Source: Megamerina dolium
Lineage: Eukaryota; Arthropoda; Insecta; Diptera; Megamerinidae
DNA: 64,000 bases
Assembly (NCBI GenBank): GCA_963854835.1
Contig: OY978528.1
Span: forward strand, 39,113,960 to 39,177,959
Direction of reading: 5' to 3'
Shown: positions 1 to 11,110 of the stretch, piece after piece
Layout: the number at the start of each line of letters is the position of its first letter
Numbering within the stretch: the stretch's first letter is position 1
Program-made: the position numbers and the translations under genes
Notes under the pieces: generated by a model
Databases searched by the model: none
Seen by the model: only the letters and a program-made list of their open reading frames with translations
Told to the model about the DNA's origin: nothing

Positions 1-46
1 TATGCCCAACAATAACTATACATTCATATCGACCTTTGCTGATGAT
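1..46 (+). mobile_element. Jockey-clade LINE fragment (reverse transcriptase core)
   Basis: The first 42 bases match, almost base for base, the stretch of the full-length jockey ORF2 around 26060-26105 (minus strand) that encodes the RT active-site region ending FADD. The match stops right after the active-site codons, where a LOA/R1-type LINE begins. The jockey sequence resumes near 3623 at a point about 570 bp further along the jockey consensus, so this is the upstream half of an interrupted and partly deleted copy. Confidence 0.75.
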
Positions 47-1646
47 TTTTGTGCAATTGCAAGTTGCAAAGGCAACTTCCTCATTTTGGCCTCTCTGGCA
101 TCAGGGAGGCCAAAATGAGGTCATAATCCTTCTCAGAGAGGAGGACATCGACATCTGTCTTATACAGGAACCCTGGATATGGCGCCTAAAGATTATGGGT
201 CTGCGCACCAGGGACTACAACCTTTTTTATACGCATGGTGAAGGTAAGCCAAGAGCGTGCATCCTGGTAAGGAACTGCATTAACGCTTTCTTTCTACCTA
301 ATTTTAGTTCTAACGATGTCGTAGTGGTCAAGATCGACTCGCGACATGCGATTTGGGGAAGCAGCGAAACAAATGAGCGAGGTGAATCTCTTTTTGATTT
401 TATAATATCCTACGATCTCAATATTTGTAACAGGGGCGATTCACCTACCTTCACTTTCCCCGGTTCGGAAACCTGTAGGGGGTGGGAAGAAGTCCTTGAT
501 ATTACACTCATAACTAACTCTCCCGACCTTGTAATTCGTAACTGGACAGTTTCGAAACGAATCTCCCTGTCGGATCATCGAATGATTCTCTTTGACCTAG
601 GCTGGGAAAGGGAGATTAGACAACCACATAGAAACCCCAAACGAACATCTTGGAATCTTTTTGACAAGATAGTTAGCGATAAAATCCATAGAAATAGAAC
701 AGCCATAGAGTCCCGGAATAATCTGGAAGACCGGGTCAAGTCTCTAGAAAAAAGTTTTCAGGTGGCCTACAAAGTTGCCTGTCCTATATCTAGGAGTAGG
801 AAGATCTTCCCGCCGTGGTGGGATAAGGATCTGAGTGACCTGAGGTCCAAGCTCAGAAGAATCTTTAACGACTGCTATGCAACGGGTGACTTTCAGGAGT
901 ATAGATATTCCCTGAGGGAATATAAAAAAGCTATACGGACTGCAAAGGCAAAATCTTGGCGGGAACATTGCGAGTCGATAGAGGCCACGAAGGACTCAGC
1001 AAGACTCGTTAAAATCCTGGCTAAAGACCACTCAAATAAAACCTTTATAAAGAGCGCCGATGGCACTTGGGCGGAATCGGCGGCCGAAACTCTAGATATC
1101 CTCATAGATACACACTTTCCAGACAGTCCTGATGAGGCAACGCAAGGAAGCGAACCGGTACAGCAGGAAATATCGGCGGCGCTGCTGGATAAAATCATGA
1201 CTGACAAGAAAATAGGGTGGGCAATTAATAGTTTCTCACCTTTTAAATCCCCGGGGGTAGACGGTATTCTCCCTATAATGATGCAGAAGACTCAGAAATC
1301 TTTGGTTAAGGAGCTAAAGGAGATCTTCCGTGCTTGTATTCGCTACAACCATATCCCGACTACATGGAGGAGAACAAGGGTGGTTTTCATCCCCAAATCG
1401 AGTAGAAGAGGACATGAATTGGCCAAGGACTTCAGGCCAATAAGTCTTATGTCCTTTGAATTAAAAACTCTAGAAAGAATCTTAGACTTATATATACGGG
1501 AGTTTCTAGATAGAGATCTCTCTCTTCAGTACACCATGTGTACTTCAGGGGGAGGTCTACAGAAACTGCGCTACATGAGGTGGTACGCACAGTGGAGAGG
1601 TCCCTATTGTATAAACAATTCACTCTGGCGGCGTTTGTTGACGTAG
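36..1646 (+). pseudogene. LINE ORF2 N-terminal part: endonuclease and start of RT
   Basis: This reading frame covers the endonuclease and the fingers of the RT. The endonuclease part lacks a block between the substrate loop (about residue 98) and the following GES motif, so catalytic residues are probably missing. The RT part shows the KSPGVDGI motif (near 1245) and PISL (near 1438). The frame leaves the true ORF at about 1540, where the next frame continues. The first residues derive from the jockey fragment, so no genuine start codon is assigned. Confidence 0.7.
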
Positions 1647-2536
1647 ATGGAGAGTTCAATAACGTCAAGGCAGATTCCATTAGATTCGCCCTTGTCAGGA
1701 CAGAAATAGCAGAACCAATTAGAAATTGGATCTCATCCCTACTTATTAACCGCGAAATAACAGCTGAGCTAGGGGGTGCGAAACGTAGTAAGCGGGTACG
1801 TAGGGGCACACCGCAGGGGGGCGTGCTGTCCCCCCTGCTCTGGCTCATAACTATAAACGATATCCTTGTAGAACTTAACGCAAATGGAGTTAAGATTGTA
1901 GCGTACGCTGATGATGTGGCGATCCTAGTCTCGGGTCCCTTCCCTTCCGTGATGAGTGAAATCATGGAAAGAACATTAGCAAAACTAAGTAGGTGGGCAC
2001 AAGATTGTGGCCTTAGGTTGAATCCGGATAAGACGGAGTTACTGCTCTTTACGAGGAAGTATAAACCACCTACCTTCAGACTACCAACATTAAATGGACA
2101 GCAATTAACTCTATCGAACAGTACCAAGTATCTGGGACTGACTATAGACTGCAAACTGAATTGGAAAACATGCATCGAGGAGAGAGCACGGAAGGCCTGC
2201 ATCGATTTCTATGCTTGCAAATCGATGTTTGGTAAGAAGTGGGGTCTAAGGCTGAACATGGTACTCTGGATGTACCAAGCGGTAGTGAGACCGGTGTTGA
2301 CCTATGACTCTGTAGTTTGGTGGGAAGCTCTACGGAAGAACTATAACACCAATAAACTACAGAATGTTCAGCGCACTGCGTGCGTTGGTGCCACTGGGGC
2401 CTGTCGCACCTGCCCTGCAGCGGCCTTGGATCCTACTTTGAACCTCCTTCCAATACATACTATGTACTGCATCGCAAACGGCACTCAGACTCAGGGAATC
2501 TGGATGTTGGAAGTGTGCTCAACAAGGACACAGTAG
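1538..2536 (+). pseudogene. LINE ORF2 middle part: RT palm and thumb
   Basis: The frame continues the same LINE after a shift. It carries the strand-swap loop GTPQGGVLSPLLW and the catalytic AYADD, followed by the thumb region with TKYLGLTID and GAxRTxP-type motifs. It is out of frame with both neighbours, so the ORF2 protein cannot be made in one piece. Around 1640-1655 the usual palm residues (normally FxDIEGAFNN) read VDVDGEFNN. Confidence 0.75.
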
Positions 2537-2694
2537 CATCCTTAGGAATGTACCAATAGATTTAGTTGACAACAGGACGGACTTCTGCCCTCGCAAGCTG
2601 GCTTTTGAGAGAGGCATCAAGGCCGTATTTCCAAGTGGAAATAAGTGGAAGAAAGGTGGGATCCTGACTGGTAGGGATACACACATTTTCCAAA

Positions 2695-3507
2695 ATGGAC
2701 TCTGGAGTTGGAGCAGGAATCTATTCGGAGTCCTTAGAAATATCAACGTCCGTAAAACTCCCTTCTTATTGCAGTGTGTTCCAGGCGGAGGTATACGCAA
2801 TTCTGCAAGCATGCGAATTGCTCCAACAAAGGAACATAACTGGAAAGGCAACAATTCTCTCCGATAGCCAGGCAGCTATAAAGGCGCTAGCCGCGCCAAC
2901 TGTTAGCTCAAAGCTGGTCAGAGAGTGTAAACAAATAATAACCGCAATATCTGCCTACCTCGAAGTATCAGTTATCTGGGTTCCAGGACACAAGGGAATC
3001 GCAGGCAACGAGAATGCTGATGAGCTAGCTCGCAGGGGCTCGTCTGCAGACAATGAACGAACACCCTATGCCGATGTAGGTGTTCCCCTAACTGAAGCCA
3101 AGGGGATTATTCAAAAACACTACCTAAACAAAGCGGAGCGGAAATGGACTAGCACCACAATCTGCACGATTTCAAAAGCCACCTGGCCAGACTACAGCGA
3201 GAAGAGGACAAGGAGCCTTCCGAGTAGATCTAGGGCCGTCACACACAAACTAATAGCAATATGCACAGGCCACTGGGCCATTGGTACACATGCGGAGAAA
3301 ATGGGTATCCCGCACAACGACCATTGCAGAAGCTGCAACGACAGAACCGCTAAGGAGACGGTAGAGCATTTCTTGTGCAAATGCCCGGCCTTATCCAGAA
3401 ACCGATTAACATCCTTAGGTAGCCCTTTCTTTTATAACCTAGGACAGGTATCTAAAATAGAGATCTCCCATATCCTTCAGTTCATAAACAACTCCGGCTG
3501 GTTGTAA
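2695..3507 (+). pseudogene. LINE ORF2 C-terminal part: RNase H and zinc-knuckle tail
   Basis: Ribonuclease H-type domain (Glu in FQAEVYAIL, Asp in LSDSQAA, VPGHKGIAGNENADELAR), then a conserved C-terminal cysteine/histidine block (CRSC...VEHFLCKCPAL) that ends many RNase H-bearing LINEs. The TDGS strand that would start the domain is damaged, and the first residues join a different frame near 2690. A related minus-strand copy lies at 12293-13246. Confidence 0.75.
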
Positions 3508-3622
3508 CATATCCTTCAACACTCAGTAGGTCTTAGCGAGATTTATGGCTCAAAACGGCATTTTATTTGCTACTTGAGCGACCAGGGTCGCAGCCATTCT
3601 ACCTACCCACCTACCTACCTGC

Positions 3623-3885
3623 ATAGTCCTGCAGAAGCTACATTCAAAAATTACACAACCGCCGAATCCCCTTGCTAGGCAATTGTTGCTGAGCACGGAG
3701 CATCGACGATTTTAAAGGAAAGACACACTGAATATGCTGTGAAATTGCTAAACCTCGCCACTCAACAAATTGTGATGGAACATAGGGAATATCACATAAT
3801 TTTAGTTAGTTTGTAAGATTTGAATACTTATTGTGAGCTTCTTAGTATATTAGAAAGATTCAATAAATTCTTAGCATAAAAAAAA
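3623..3885 (+). mobile_element. Jockey 3' end fragment
   Basis: The last about 70 codons and the 3' UTR of a jockey element, readily aligned with 25255-25510 of the full-length copy (opposite strand). It ends with an AATAAA-like stretch and a short A-run near 3880-3886. It is the continuation of the fragment at 1-46 after the inserted LINE, with about 570 bp of jockey sequence missing between them. Confidence 0.8.
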
Positions 3886-4531
3886 GTTGTATTCCAAGAG
3901 ATGTGCCGTATGTTGGGTATATACAAGTACAAAGCATCCATAATCTGATGGCATGGTAGAACGATTTAACCGTACCTTGGAGGAATATTTGAGAAAAGTC
4001 GCAGATAAATACCAAAGAGACTGGTATATACATATATCAAAGTTCCTCATGGCATATAGATGCGCACAACATGATACGACGAATACCACTCCAGCAATGG
4101 CGACTTTTGGAAACGAGTTAAGACTTAAAATTTGGAGTCGTAACACAAACGAGATCAACCGAAGGTAACTACACTAACGAAAAGCGGGAACAGTTGGATG
4201 AAGTACATCAGTTCATCAGAGAGCGGTCGCAGATGATAGGCGAAAAGATGAAGGCCAGGTATGACTTGAGAGCAAATTCAAAATGGTTCTATGAAGGAGA
4301 GCTTGTAATGCTTCATAATCCACAATGAAAAAAAGGCCTGTCTCCTAAACTACAGACCCATTGAGAAGCACCATATGTGATTATAGCAGAGATAAATGAC
4401 GTATCATATCGTATTCAACGTACCTGGAATAAAAGAGCAAAGTTTAAAGTAGTGCACTTGGAGCGACTTGGACCATATCGGGGGGAAGTATAAAAACTTG
4501 TTCGGGACGAACAAGGTTAAGAGGAGGGCAG
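3886..4531 (+). mobile_element. Ty3/gypsy integrase C-terminal fragment (5'-truncated element)
   Basis: Plus-strand relic of the gypsy family that is full-length at 22713-33059. It encodes the end of the integrase core and the C-terminal region, with stop codons and a small deletion near 4127 that removes an LPxDLKFG-type segment. It is followed by the polypurine tract and an LTR. Everything 5' of the integrase core is missing, and the left boundary abuts the jockey A-tail. Confidence 0.8.
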
Positions 4532-4941
4532 TATAACGAGTATCGATGGTTGGTTACTCATCACTACTGTGAATGACACGAATACTGGCACCATCGAAAC
4601 GAATGTCAACAAAAAAAAAATAGGCGATAACCAGAACACGCCAACGAGAAAGAAAGATTCTGGAGTATTGCCAACAGAGTATAAATAGAGCCAGTGTTGA
4701 TAAATGTCAATCGAGCTAATCCCGAACGTGATTGCGCAAACATCGATACAGTATCAGAGGCAAAAGTTGCAAGTATATTAAAAGAGTTATTGTAAATAGT
4801 TGATTGTAAACAGAGTTGATTAAATAAATTGTTGCTGTATATAATTGTACAAGATAAGTGTTTATTTTTATTGACAGAATCCAGTGATCGAACAAGGTTA
4901 GTTCACATAGAATTAAACGCTCACATAATAAAAACGTAGCA
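4532..4941 (+). repeat. Gypsy-family LTR (3' LTR of truncated copy)
   Basis: Same LTR as at 22713-23150 and 32622-33059 but plus-oriented and diverged. It opens TATAACGAG (normally TGTAACGAG) after a purine-rich tract (GAGGAGGGCAG) and ends near AAAACGTAGCA. A promoter-like TATAAATAGAG lies at about 4680-4690. Confidence 0.8.
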
Positions 4942-6090
4942 ATAGTATTTACTGACTCCCCAAATGAATGAATGATCAATTCGCATTATCAATATAACAA
5001 TGGTGAAAGTACGATCCTGCCGCTGTTGCTGTTACTGCTGTGGGCTGCACTAGGCGCACAAATAAGCACTTATGTTTCCTTTTGTACAAGAAGGTGACAA
5101 ATTTTATTGTTTAAATCTTAATTTAACTCGTATATGGGTGGTTAAATACCCACTTTAATTTGGAAAAAGAACAATATTATTTTGTACACTAGCACTGCAC
5201 TAGTCTCACTTCGCAAGTAAATTTGTAATTGACAAGCGAAAAAAAAAAGTTATTACAAGGTTTTAACCAAATAAAGACGACGAAAAGATAGAGAGAGAGA
5301 GAGAGAGAGAATATGAGAAATACCATGAAATAAACAATATTGAGCGGAATGGGAAGAGTTGGCAAAAATCGGTGATGCCAGATCGCTACTCAACCCATTC
5401 CCTCAATTTAAAACACAGTGCAATGCATAGATATGTTTTGGCGTAGACAACAATAATTAATTATGATTAATATTAATTGTTTAAATATCTAATTTATACG
5501 TTATATATTTACATATACTTACATATATATGAACTTATACAAATACCATAATATAAATATTGAAACAAAGATATACTAAATGCTGAACAAAAACAAATCC
5601 GAATAATCAGCCTTTAAGCATGCAAATTATTCAACTCAAAATTTTAAAGATTGTATTTCCCGAATTGTCAACAAAACAAGAAAATTAAAGGTTACGTCTT
5701 CAAGAGAAATTATTTACGGACATCGATATTATTAATATACTTACATACCTACATACTACGTATATTTAAATATGGCAGAAAAGAAGAGGAAGAAACTCTC
5801 ACCTTTTAGGCATTTAAAAAAAACATCAATTATTTCTTCTTTTTTTGCATTATTAATAACATAAGATGATCATTATTAGCCCAATATTCTGCACAGCTTT
5901 CTAACAACGCAAATTGGAGCGGGTTGTTGTGGCTTCGCGGCCGGTCGATTATGCAATATGCGTAACTTATGCGTTGGTGAAATTTAATAAAAATGAAAAT
6001 AAAAACAAAAGAGTTGAAATACTATTTATGGTTATAAATATGCATATATGTTTGTGTATCAATTATGGAGATAGGTGTTGTGAATAAAAA
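4942..6090. other. Intergenic, no gene seen
   Basis: AT-rich non-coding DNA. The only clear feature is an AG dinucleotide run (about 5290-5310). A stretch at 5920-5945 is locally GC-rich (around GGTTGTTGTGGCTTCGCGG) but opens no reading frame. Confidence 0.6.
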
Positions 6091-6091
6091 A

Positions 6092-6665
6092 CAGTGTGCC
6101 AAATAATAGCAGTGACATATGATGAAATATTTTAGCTATAAAAATATATTTTTTCAAAGAAAAATAATAAGAATTATTAATTAATTATTGAATTAATTTA
6201 TTCATCAATTTAATTATTATTAATTATTATCATACAGATATTTTTAAAAATACAAGATATGATTTTTGAAAAATCAGCAGCACGCAATGAGTACATTCAT
6301 TCTACTTGGATGATTCTGAATCTAAATAAGAAAGCGTAGATTTGGCTCCAAACCGAGTTAAGATCCAGAAACCAGTTTTAGGTCATCCATAAAGTGGATC
6401 CATAGAGCTGTGCGCGATGTCGAATCGGCTTATTTGGGACCTCCTTAATACTACACTCCATAGCAGCAATTGTTTCTTCGGTACGCGCACTGTACGAATT
6501 CTCTGCGGATGAGTGGTAACGAAAACGAAAACATGGTTAGTCGAACTATTCGCTCGGATGGACGATTATGCCAACCGTAAAATTGTCACAAGATATGGTA
6601 ACATTCCCGAACTGAAACATTATTTTCGAAATAAATTTGTAGAATTTGCGAGAGTGGTTCTGGAG
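6092..6665 (-). mobile_element. Tc1/mariner-superfamily relic
   Basis: The left edge (CAGTGTGCCAAATAATAGC near 6092) resembles the ends of Tc1-type elements. On the minus strand, 6660 down to 6300 gives broken frames resembling the helix-turn-helix half of an insect transposase (segments like QIYFENNVSVRE and FYGWHNRPSE, then an SIxxRAQ-like region) with several stops. No catalytic domain was found and the right end is not defined. It is a heavily decayed copy. Confidence 0.4.
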
Positions 6666-7069
6666 AAATAGTGCGATTAGTCAACACGGATAGCTCAGTC
6701 CATATGCTATATAAGTAGGAAAGAAATGGCTAGGTTTGGTATAAAATAGGCAGAAAAGAGAATAACTCATATGCTCCGTTCAAAATCAAATTTCTACGGG
6801 TTCCAACGTTTATGGCTTTTGTATTAAATAGATCGGAACAACTGATGCGACAAATAACCCCATAATTACGCAGAAATAAAATATGGCCGACCCTATTGTT
6901 AGGTATGTCACACCAATTTCCTCCCAAATATACTTAACCTATATCTCAACCCGTTGTGGTGTTTCGCTACGAAATAGAAATACTTTCAATTTTATGGAAA
7001 TATCTATATAATATATACATAGTATGTTGCAGAACTTAAAATTAAAAATAGCTTTATAAATATTACCTA

Positions 7070-7820
7070 GTCAAGTCACAAATATTGGTACACAGAAAAA
7101 TCGAAACGAAAACGAATTAATATTTTTCAAAACTGTTTTTTTCTTTTTATTGGGTTATTCAATGGCTACAAATCTTAGAACAACTTATCGAAATGACTTT
7201 CATTTGCTTTCCAGCACGACTTGAGACGATGTGGCCACTAATCGACCGCGAGACGCACTTCACTTCATGGGGAAATTTTCCACTGCACGGGCAAGGGCTC
7301 GCTCCAATGCGGCCGTGAAGGGGTATTCAGTGCGTCGCTTCTACGCACTGAGTCCCAAATATTCATGGGCATGGATTTTTGCGAAATTTGCATTTCACGC
7401 GATAAGATTTTCTGTTTTGCACCGGTTACGGTCGATTCGTTTCTTCACGGTTTTGATCGCTTTCGGAGGTCTCACAATGCGCGGGCGGCCGCGGTCTCGT
7501 ACTCCACCAGTATGGTCAATGTTCAGAAATTTGTGGTGCAAATCATGTATGCCCATTGTTATTGAAAGTGTTCCTGTGAACACTTTGCGAGTGATTCCAA
7601 GAGGTCGCAACGTCTGAAAGATATCGCATTTTGCCATGTTGCATTTTAGTAGGCCAACTACAAAAATACGATTTTCTATGTCGCCCCATTCCATGATTGT
7701 AAACAATTGATGCCAATTGATGTCAACTGTCAAATCGGAGTAAAGATGAAATAGATGCATCCAATATTGCATTCGTAATGAAAGCGTTTAGTTATGTACC
7801 AATATTTATGACTTTACACG
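7070..7820 (-). mobile_element. Mariner-type element with internal deletion
   Basis: About 750 bp bounded by imperfect inverted ends of about 25 bp (AAGTCACAAATATTGGTACA at 7074; the inverse at 7796-7815), both next to TA dinucleotides. Minus-strand 7772-7395 reads as the N-terminal part of a mariner-like transposase: a region starting MEWGDIENR, then RGRPRIVRPPKAIKTVKKRI. Further on, 7330-7200 matches only the extreme C-terminus (ENFPMK-like). The catalytic domain is deleted and the C-terminal part is frameshifted, so the element is non-autonomous. Confidence 0.6.
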
Positions 7821-8029
7821 TACAATAATAATTCATGAAATGACATGACAAATATTTTGAACACAGCGTATAATTGAGGTACTGGATACTTTTTTCCACT
7901 TGAACCAATAAACCAGATCTGTACCGAATTTATTTTCTAATATTGTTGATCGTGATAGATTTTGACTATTAGAAGAGACCAACTTATAGTTACTGTAATC
8001 TTTGACACAGAGCTGGTATTTCGTCAAAC

Positions 8030-8115
8030 TGGGACTCGAACCGGTAACCATATATATAGACCAATGCATTCACAAGACCAGCAATACAGGAAGCGTAGTT
8101 CATTAAGTCTGAAGA
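8030..8115 (-). repeat. tRNA-like SINE head (relic)
   Basis: On the minus strand GGTTCGAGTCC is a perfect Pol III B box. A weak A-box-like segment and a tRNA-like spacing lie upstream. No anticodon stem can be drawn, so this is probably a SINE remnant rather than a tRNA gene. The body is not recognisable, and the family appears different from the SINE at 18725. Confidence 0.4.
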
Positions 8116-8179
8116 AGACTGAGATCTAGGATATTTTTCCTGTAGTGGGAGACCCACAGATTTTTTGCTCAATTTACAA

Positions 8180-9087
8180 TGAGTAAAATGGTAAGGATTG
8201 TGGAAGTATGATAGTGGACCGATGTAACGAAATGTGGAGCCGATTCTGGCTATTTGCAGATGATCATTTCAGGGTGACTTTCTTTAGGGTGGAAAGACTC
8301 TGTAGTGTACCAAAGTACTCTCCTGCAACCTTAATGGAAAAGTTTCATGAGCAGAGCGCCTTTATTCTCTTTGTCGAGGATAATTTTTGGCAATTGCTAG
8401 TTATCTTAATGGAAAGATAACTCGATAGTACCTGGCAAATCGAAGTTTCCTTGTCACTTGATGTGGCACTAATTGATGTAATCTTTTTAATAAAGATGTG
8501 CAGTGAACTAAAACTATTTATCGTTGTTATTACTGGTGTGGAACAAATTTGCATCGAGCCTAAATATTATATTTACGTACGTACATTAGATTTGAAAAAA
8601 ATTAAATCAATCAAATCATATTTTAAATAAAATTAAGGTGAAATTATGCCATGTGCATTAATGATGATGATGCAATGATGCAATTTAAAAATATATCAGC
8701 AGTTACTCAATATGATGGTATTTATATTTTACATATAGCACATACTTATATATATCGTCATGTTTGAGAGCCCTTATCTAAAATTACTTACGCCGTAATT
8801 CAATTATTGGTTAAAAAAGTGAAAACATGCAAACAATAAAAGAAAAAAAATATTTTTTAACGGCAATACAATGACATCCGTAGCATTAGCAGCCATTGCA
8901 CGAAGGCTACATACGTACATATGTACTTCTACATATATACGATATAATACATATGATTTTCTGTAGTGTCTCTTTGCACCATATGACTTTAACGGTAATG
9001 ATGGTACCATCATACACTTAATTATAATTCTGATTATGGTGGCATAATGGGAAACACTCTTTTCGTTTCGTTTGAGCGTCTACTATA
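8180..9087. other. Intergenic, no gene seen
   Basis: AT-rich DNA with only short chance reading frames. There is a short ATG-rich run near 8660-8680. Nothing here has recognisable coding or structural character. Confidence 0.6.
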
Positions 9088-9095
9088 TGTATAAG

Positions 9096-9759
9096 CAGTG
9101 TTGCCATATTTACAGTTTTAACTGTAAATTACAGTTTTTTAGACAAGCTCACAGTTTTTTAAAAATACGTCGTAGTACAAATTACAGTTTTTTATTTCAA
9201 ATTTAAAAAGAGAAATAAAAAACATTTATATTTTTTTAATTTTAATAAAAGTATATTATATATTTGTCTACAGGGAACAGCACTGTAGATAAATAAATAA
9301 ATGAAAGCTCACGGGGACCCTGTGATTAAATTGCAACCATGCTTCGATACGGCAATTTGTTTGTCATTTGTGTATTGCTATTGTTTTCTGAGTGAAGAAG
9401 AAGAAGTTTTCTGTACGTTGGTGGCTGTTTGATCTTTTTTCCGTTAAAAATGGACAAGTTTTGAACAAAAAGTGGTAAGAAATCTAAGAGTAAATGGAAT
9501 TCGAATTTTTATGTCAAATTTTATAATTTAGGTAGTAGAAAACGACAAGGGAGTACTGAAAACGAAGCAAACCCGGTACATTCTCCGCCACTCACCATTC
9601 AAAATGAATTGTTTTGTGTTGTTTTATTAATAAAATTAAAAAAAGAAACGTTATTTTACAAAAATCTCGTTTTTGAAGGTTACAGTTTTTTGGTTCAAAA
9701 TACAGTTTTTTTTTTGTCAGTTTCACAGTTTTTTGAAAAAAAAAAATCTGGCAACATTG
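9096..9759. mobile_element. Non-autonomous hAT element (664 bp)
   Basis: Terminal inverted repeats CAGTGTTGCCATATTT / CAATGTTGCCAGATTT flanked by a perfect 8-bp target-site duplication TGTATAAG (9088-9095 and 9760-9767). These are the hallmarks of a hAT superfamily insertion. The subterminal DNA holds many copies of ACAGTTTTTT in both orientations. No transposase frame is present, so it must be mobilised in trans. The intact duplication indicates a relatively recent insertion. Confidence 0.85.
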
Positions 9760-9767
9760 TGTATAAG

Positions 9768-10490
9768 TAAATTTATTGTTGGCGACGACATTTGGGTGGC
9801 ATATAGCGATAATGCTTTTCTGTTGGGTACCCACTATGGTATATGCATGTTAAAAATGCGTGTCTTCTAAATTATGTATTTACTTACGGTATGCATAGTA
9901 CATGAAATAGTATCGAACAATCAGCCACAAGCAGGCAGCAGGGGCTCAATTAAGACTTTTTTGGTTGTTTTTGTTTGTTTTCAGGTTTAGTTGTGATATG
10001 TAATATATCAGTATACATGTACATGTTATATGTACAATATATTTACGTGTACCTACTTACTCTTATTCATTTTATTATGTAGTATGCAGAAGCAATAATG
10101 TTTTCTGTATGTATATATGTATTAAGGTGAAGCACCTTTAAGTGAAAGTGAAATTTTCAAGTAAGTTTAAACACGGGAGTACTGTGGAGAAAAAAAATTA
10201 TCAGCAATAACCAACACCAACGCAAATGTAGCTAAGAAACATGTATGTAGGTAGCAACCCATATAACGGGTGTTTTTCGAAAAATAACAATTATGAGAAC
10301 TGCGAAAGAAAGTGAAACAAGATGAAATTACACAATATTTCTTATAATGACATAATAAATAACAACAAAAAAAATAGAATAATAAAGAAATATGTACTAC
10401 ATACATATATCAGGCTAGTGATCATATAAAAGTTTTGTGGTTGGTGGTACTGCGTTAACAATTAAGTAAATTAATTACTGAGAATGCTTA
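9768..10490. other. Intergenic, no gene seen
   Basis: Low-complexity AT-rich DNA with repeated TACATATG-type motifs. Only short chance frames occur. Confidence 0.55.
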
Positions 10491-10738
10491 GGGCCAGTTT
10501 CTCAGTACTAGTTTAAACTAAGTTTAAGTAAACGGAGTTTAATTTTAAACTTATTTTAAACCGCAAGAAGAAAAGATGTACTAGAGTGAAGGAACAGACA
10601 GCTCAACAACTGATAGGTTAACCTTAGTTAACCAAATTGAGTTTAAACTTAGTTTCAACGATGAATAAAGTTAAAATTTCACTGAAAAAATTGCGCTTAG
10701 AGTCAAAGAAGAAATAACATTCTTCTAATGAGCTGCCC
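10491..10738. mobile_element. GTTTAAAC-rich MITE
   Basis: Starts GGGCCAGTTTCTCAGTACTA and ends near AGCTGCCC, with several GTTTAAAC/AGTTTAA palindromic motifs inside. A related element lies at 55213-55735. The ends resemble PIF/Harbinger-type MITEs, but the flanking TTA/TAA triplets are not a direct duplication, so the superfamily is uncertain. Confidence 0.5.
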
Positions 10739-10779
10739 TAAAATAGGTCCTGTTGGAACTTACACCTTGCTCAGTTACT

Positions 10780-11110
10780 CGTTAACAAAGTGGTCGTTTT
10801 TCGGAATAAGCAGTGAAAGATTTGAGTCACTCAATACATTTAACTAAGAAACTGAAAAACATCTTCATCACACAAATCTCGATGAATGTAGTAATTTTGA
10901 CATGTTTACTATCAGTCAGCAACCTGGGCGCTAATCTGATTTCTGATTCGTTTGATAGTGCCTATAGAAGATAAATAAATTGAAGAAAAAACCACAAGTC
11001 TAAGAATCAAATAAAGTGAAGAAATCTATAAATTCGCTACAGAAGAGTCAACTACATTATTCATTGGTGCCGGGAACGGGGCGCTAATAATACATTTTAG
11101 ATAAGGATAG
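10780..11110 (+). mobile_element. Possible BEL/Pao LTR end with primer binding site
   Basis: TTGGTGCCGGGAACGGGGC at about 11064-11082 resembles the primer binding site found next to the 5' LTR of BEL/Pao retrotransposons. The preceding 200-300 bp, with an AATAAA-like signal near 11010, could be the LTR. No gag or pol follows, so at best it is an LTR-plus-leader remnant. Confidence 0.3.

Larger units (their letters stand above)
47..3622 (+). mobile_element. LOA/R1-group non-LTR retrotransposon (degenerate)
   Basis: This LINE relic carries, in order, an apurinic-type endonuclease (motif LIQEPW near 165, SDHR near 573), a reverse transcriptase (GTPQGGVLSPLLW near 1806-1845, AYADD near 1900), an RNase H domain (about 2760-3050) and a Cys/His C-terminal motif (about 3320-3400). 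A LINE ORF2 with RNase H points to the LOA/I/R1 side of the tree. The endonuclease has an internal deletion near 330-350 and the frame breaks near 1540 and 2500. The 3' end after the stop at 3507 finishes in a CTACC-rich simple tail (about 3598-3620). It lies inside a jockey copy. The assignment to LOA rather than R1 or I is uncertain. Confidence 0.75.

Noticed and set aside
1447..2202. 251-codon minus-strand frame
   Set aside because: Antisense of the LINE RT, which has the catalytic motifs on the plus strand.
7231..7617. 128-codon plus-strand frame
   Set aside because: Antisense of the mariner relic, whose minus strand carries the recognisable transposase motifs.
10491..10741. TTA/TAA target duplication for the GTTTAAAC MITE
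   Set aside because: The flanks are TTA on the left and TAA on the right, complementary rather than identical, so they do not form a direct duplication.
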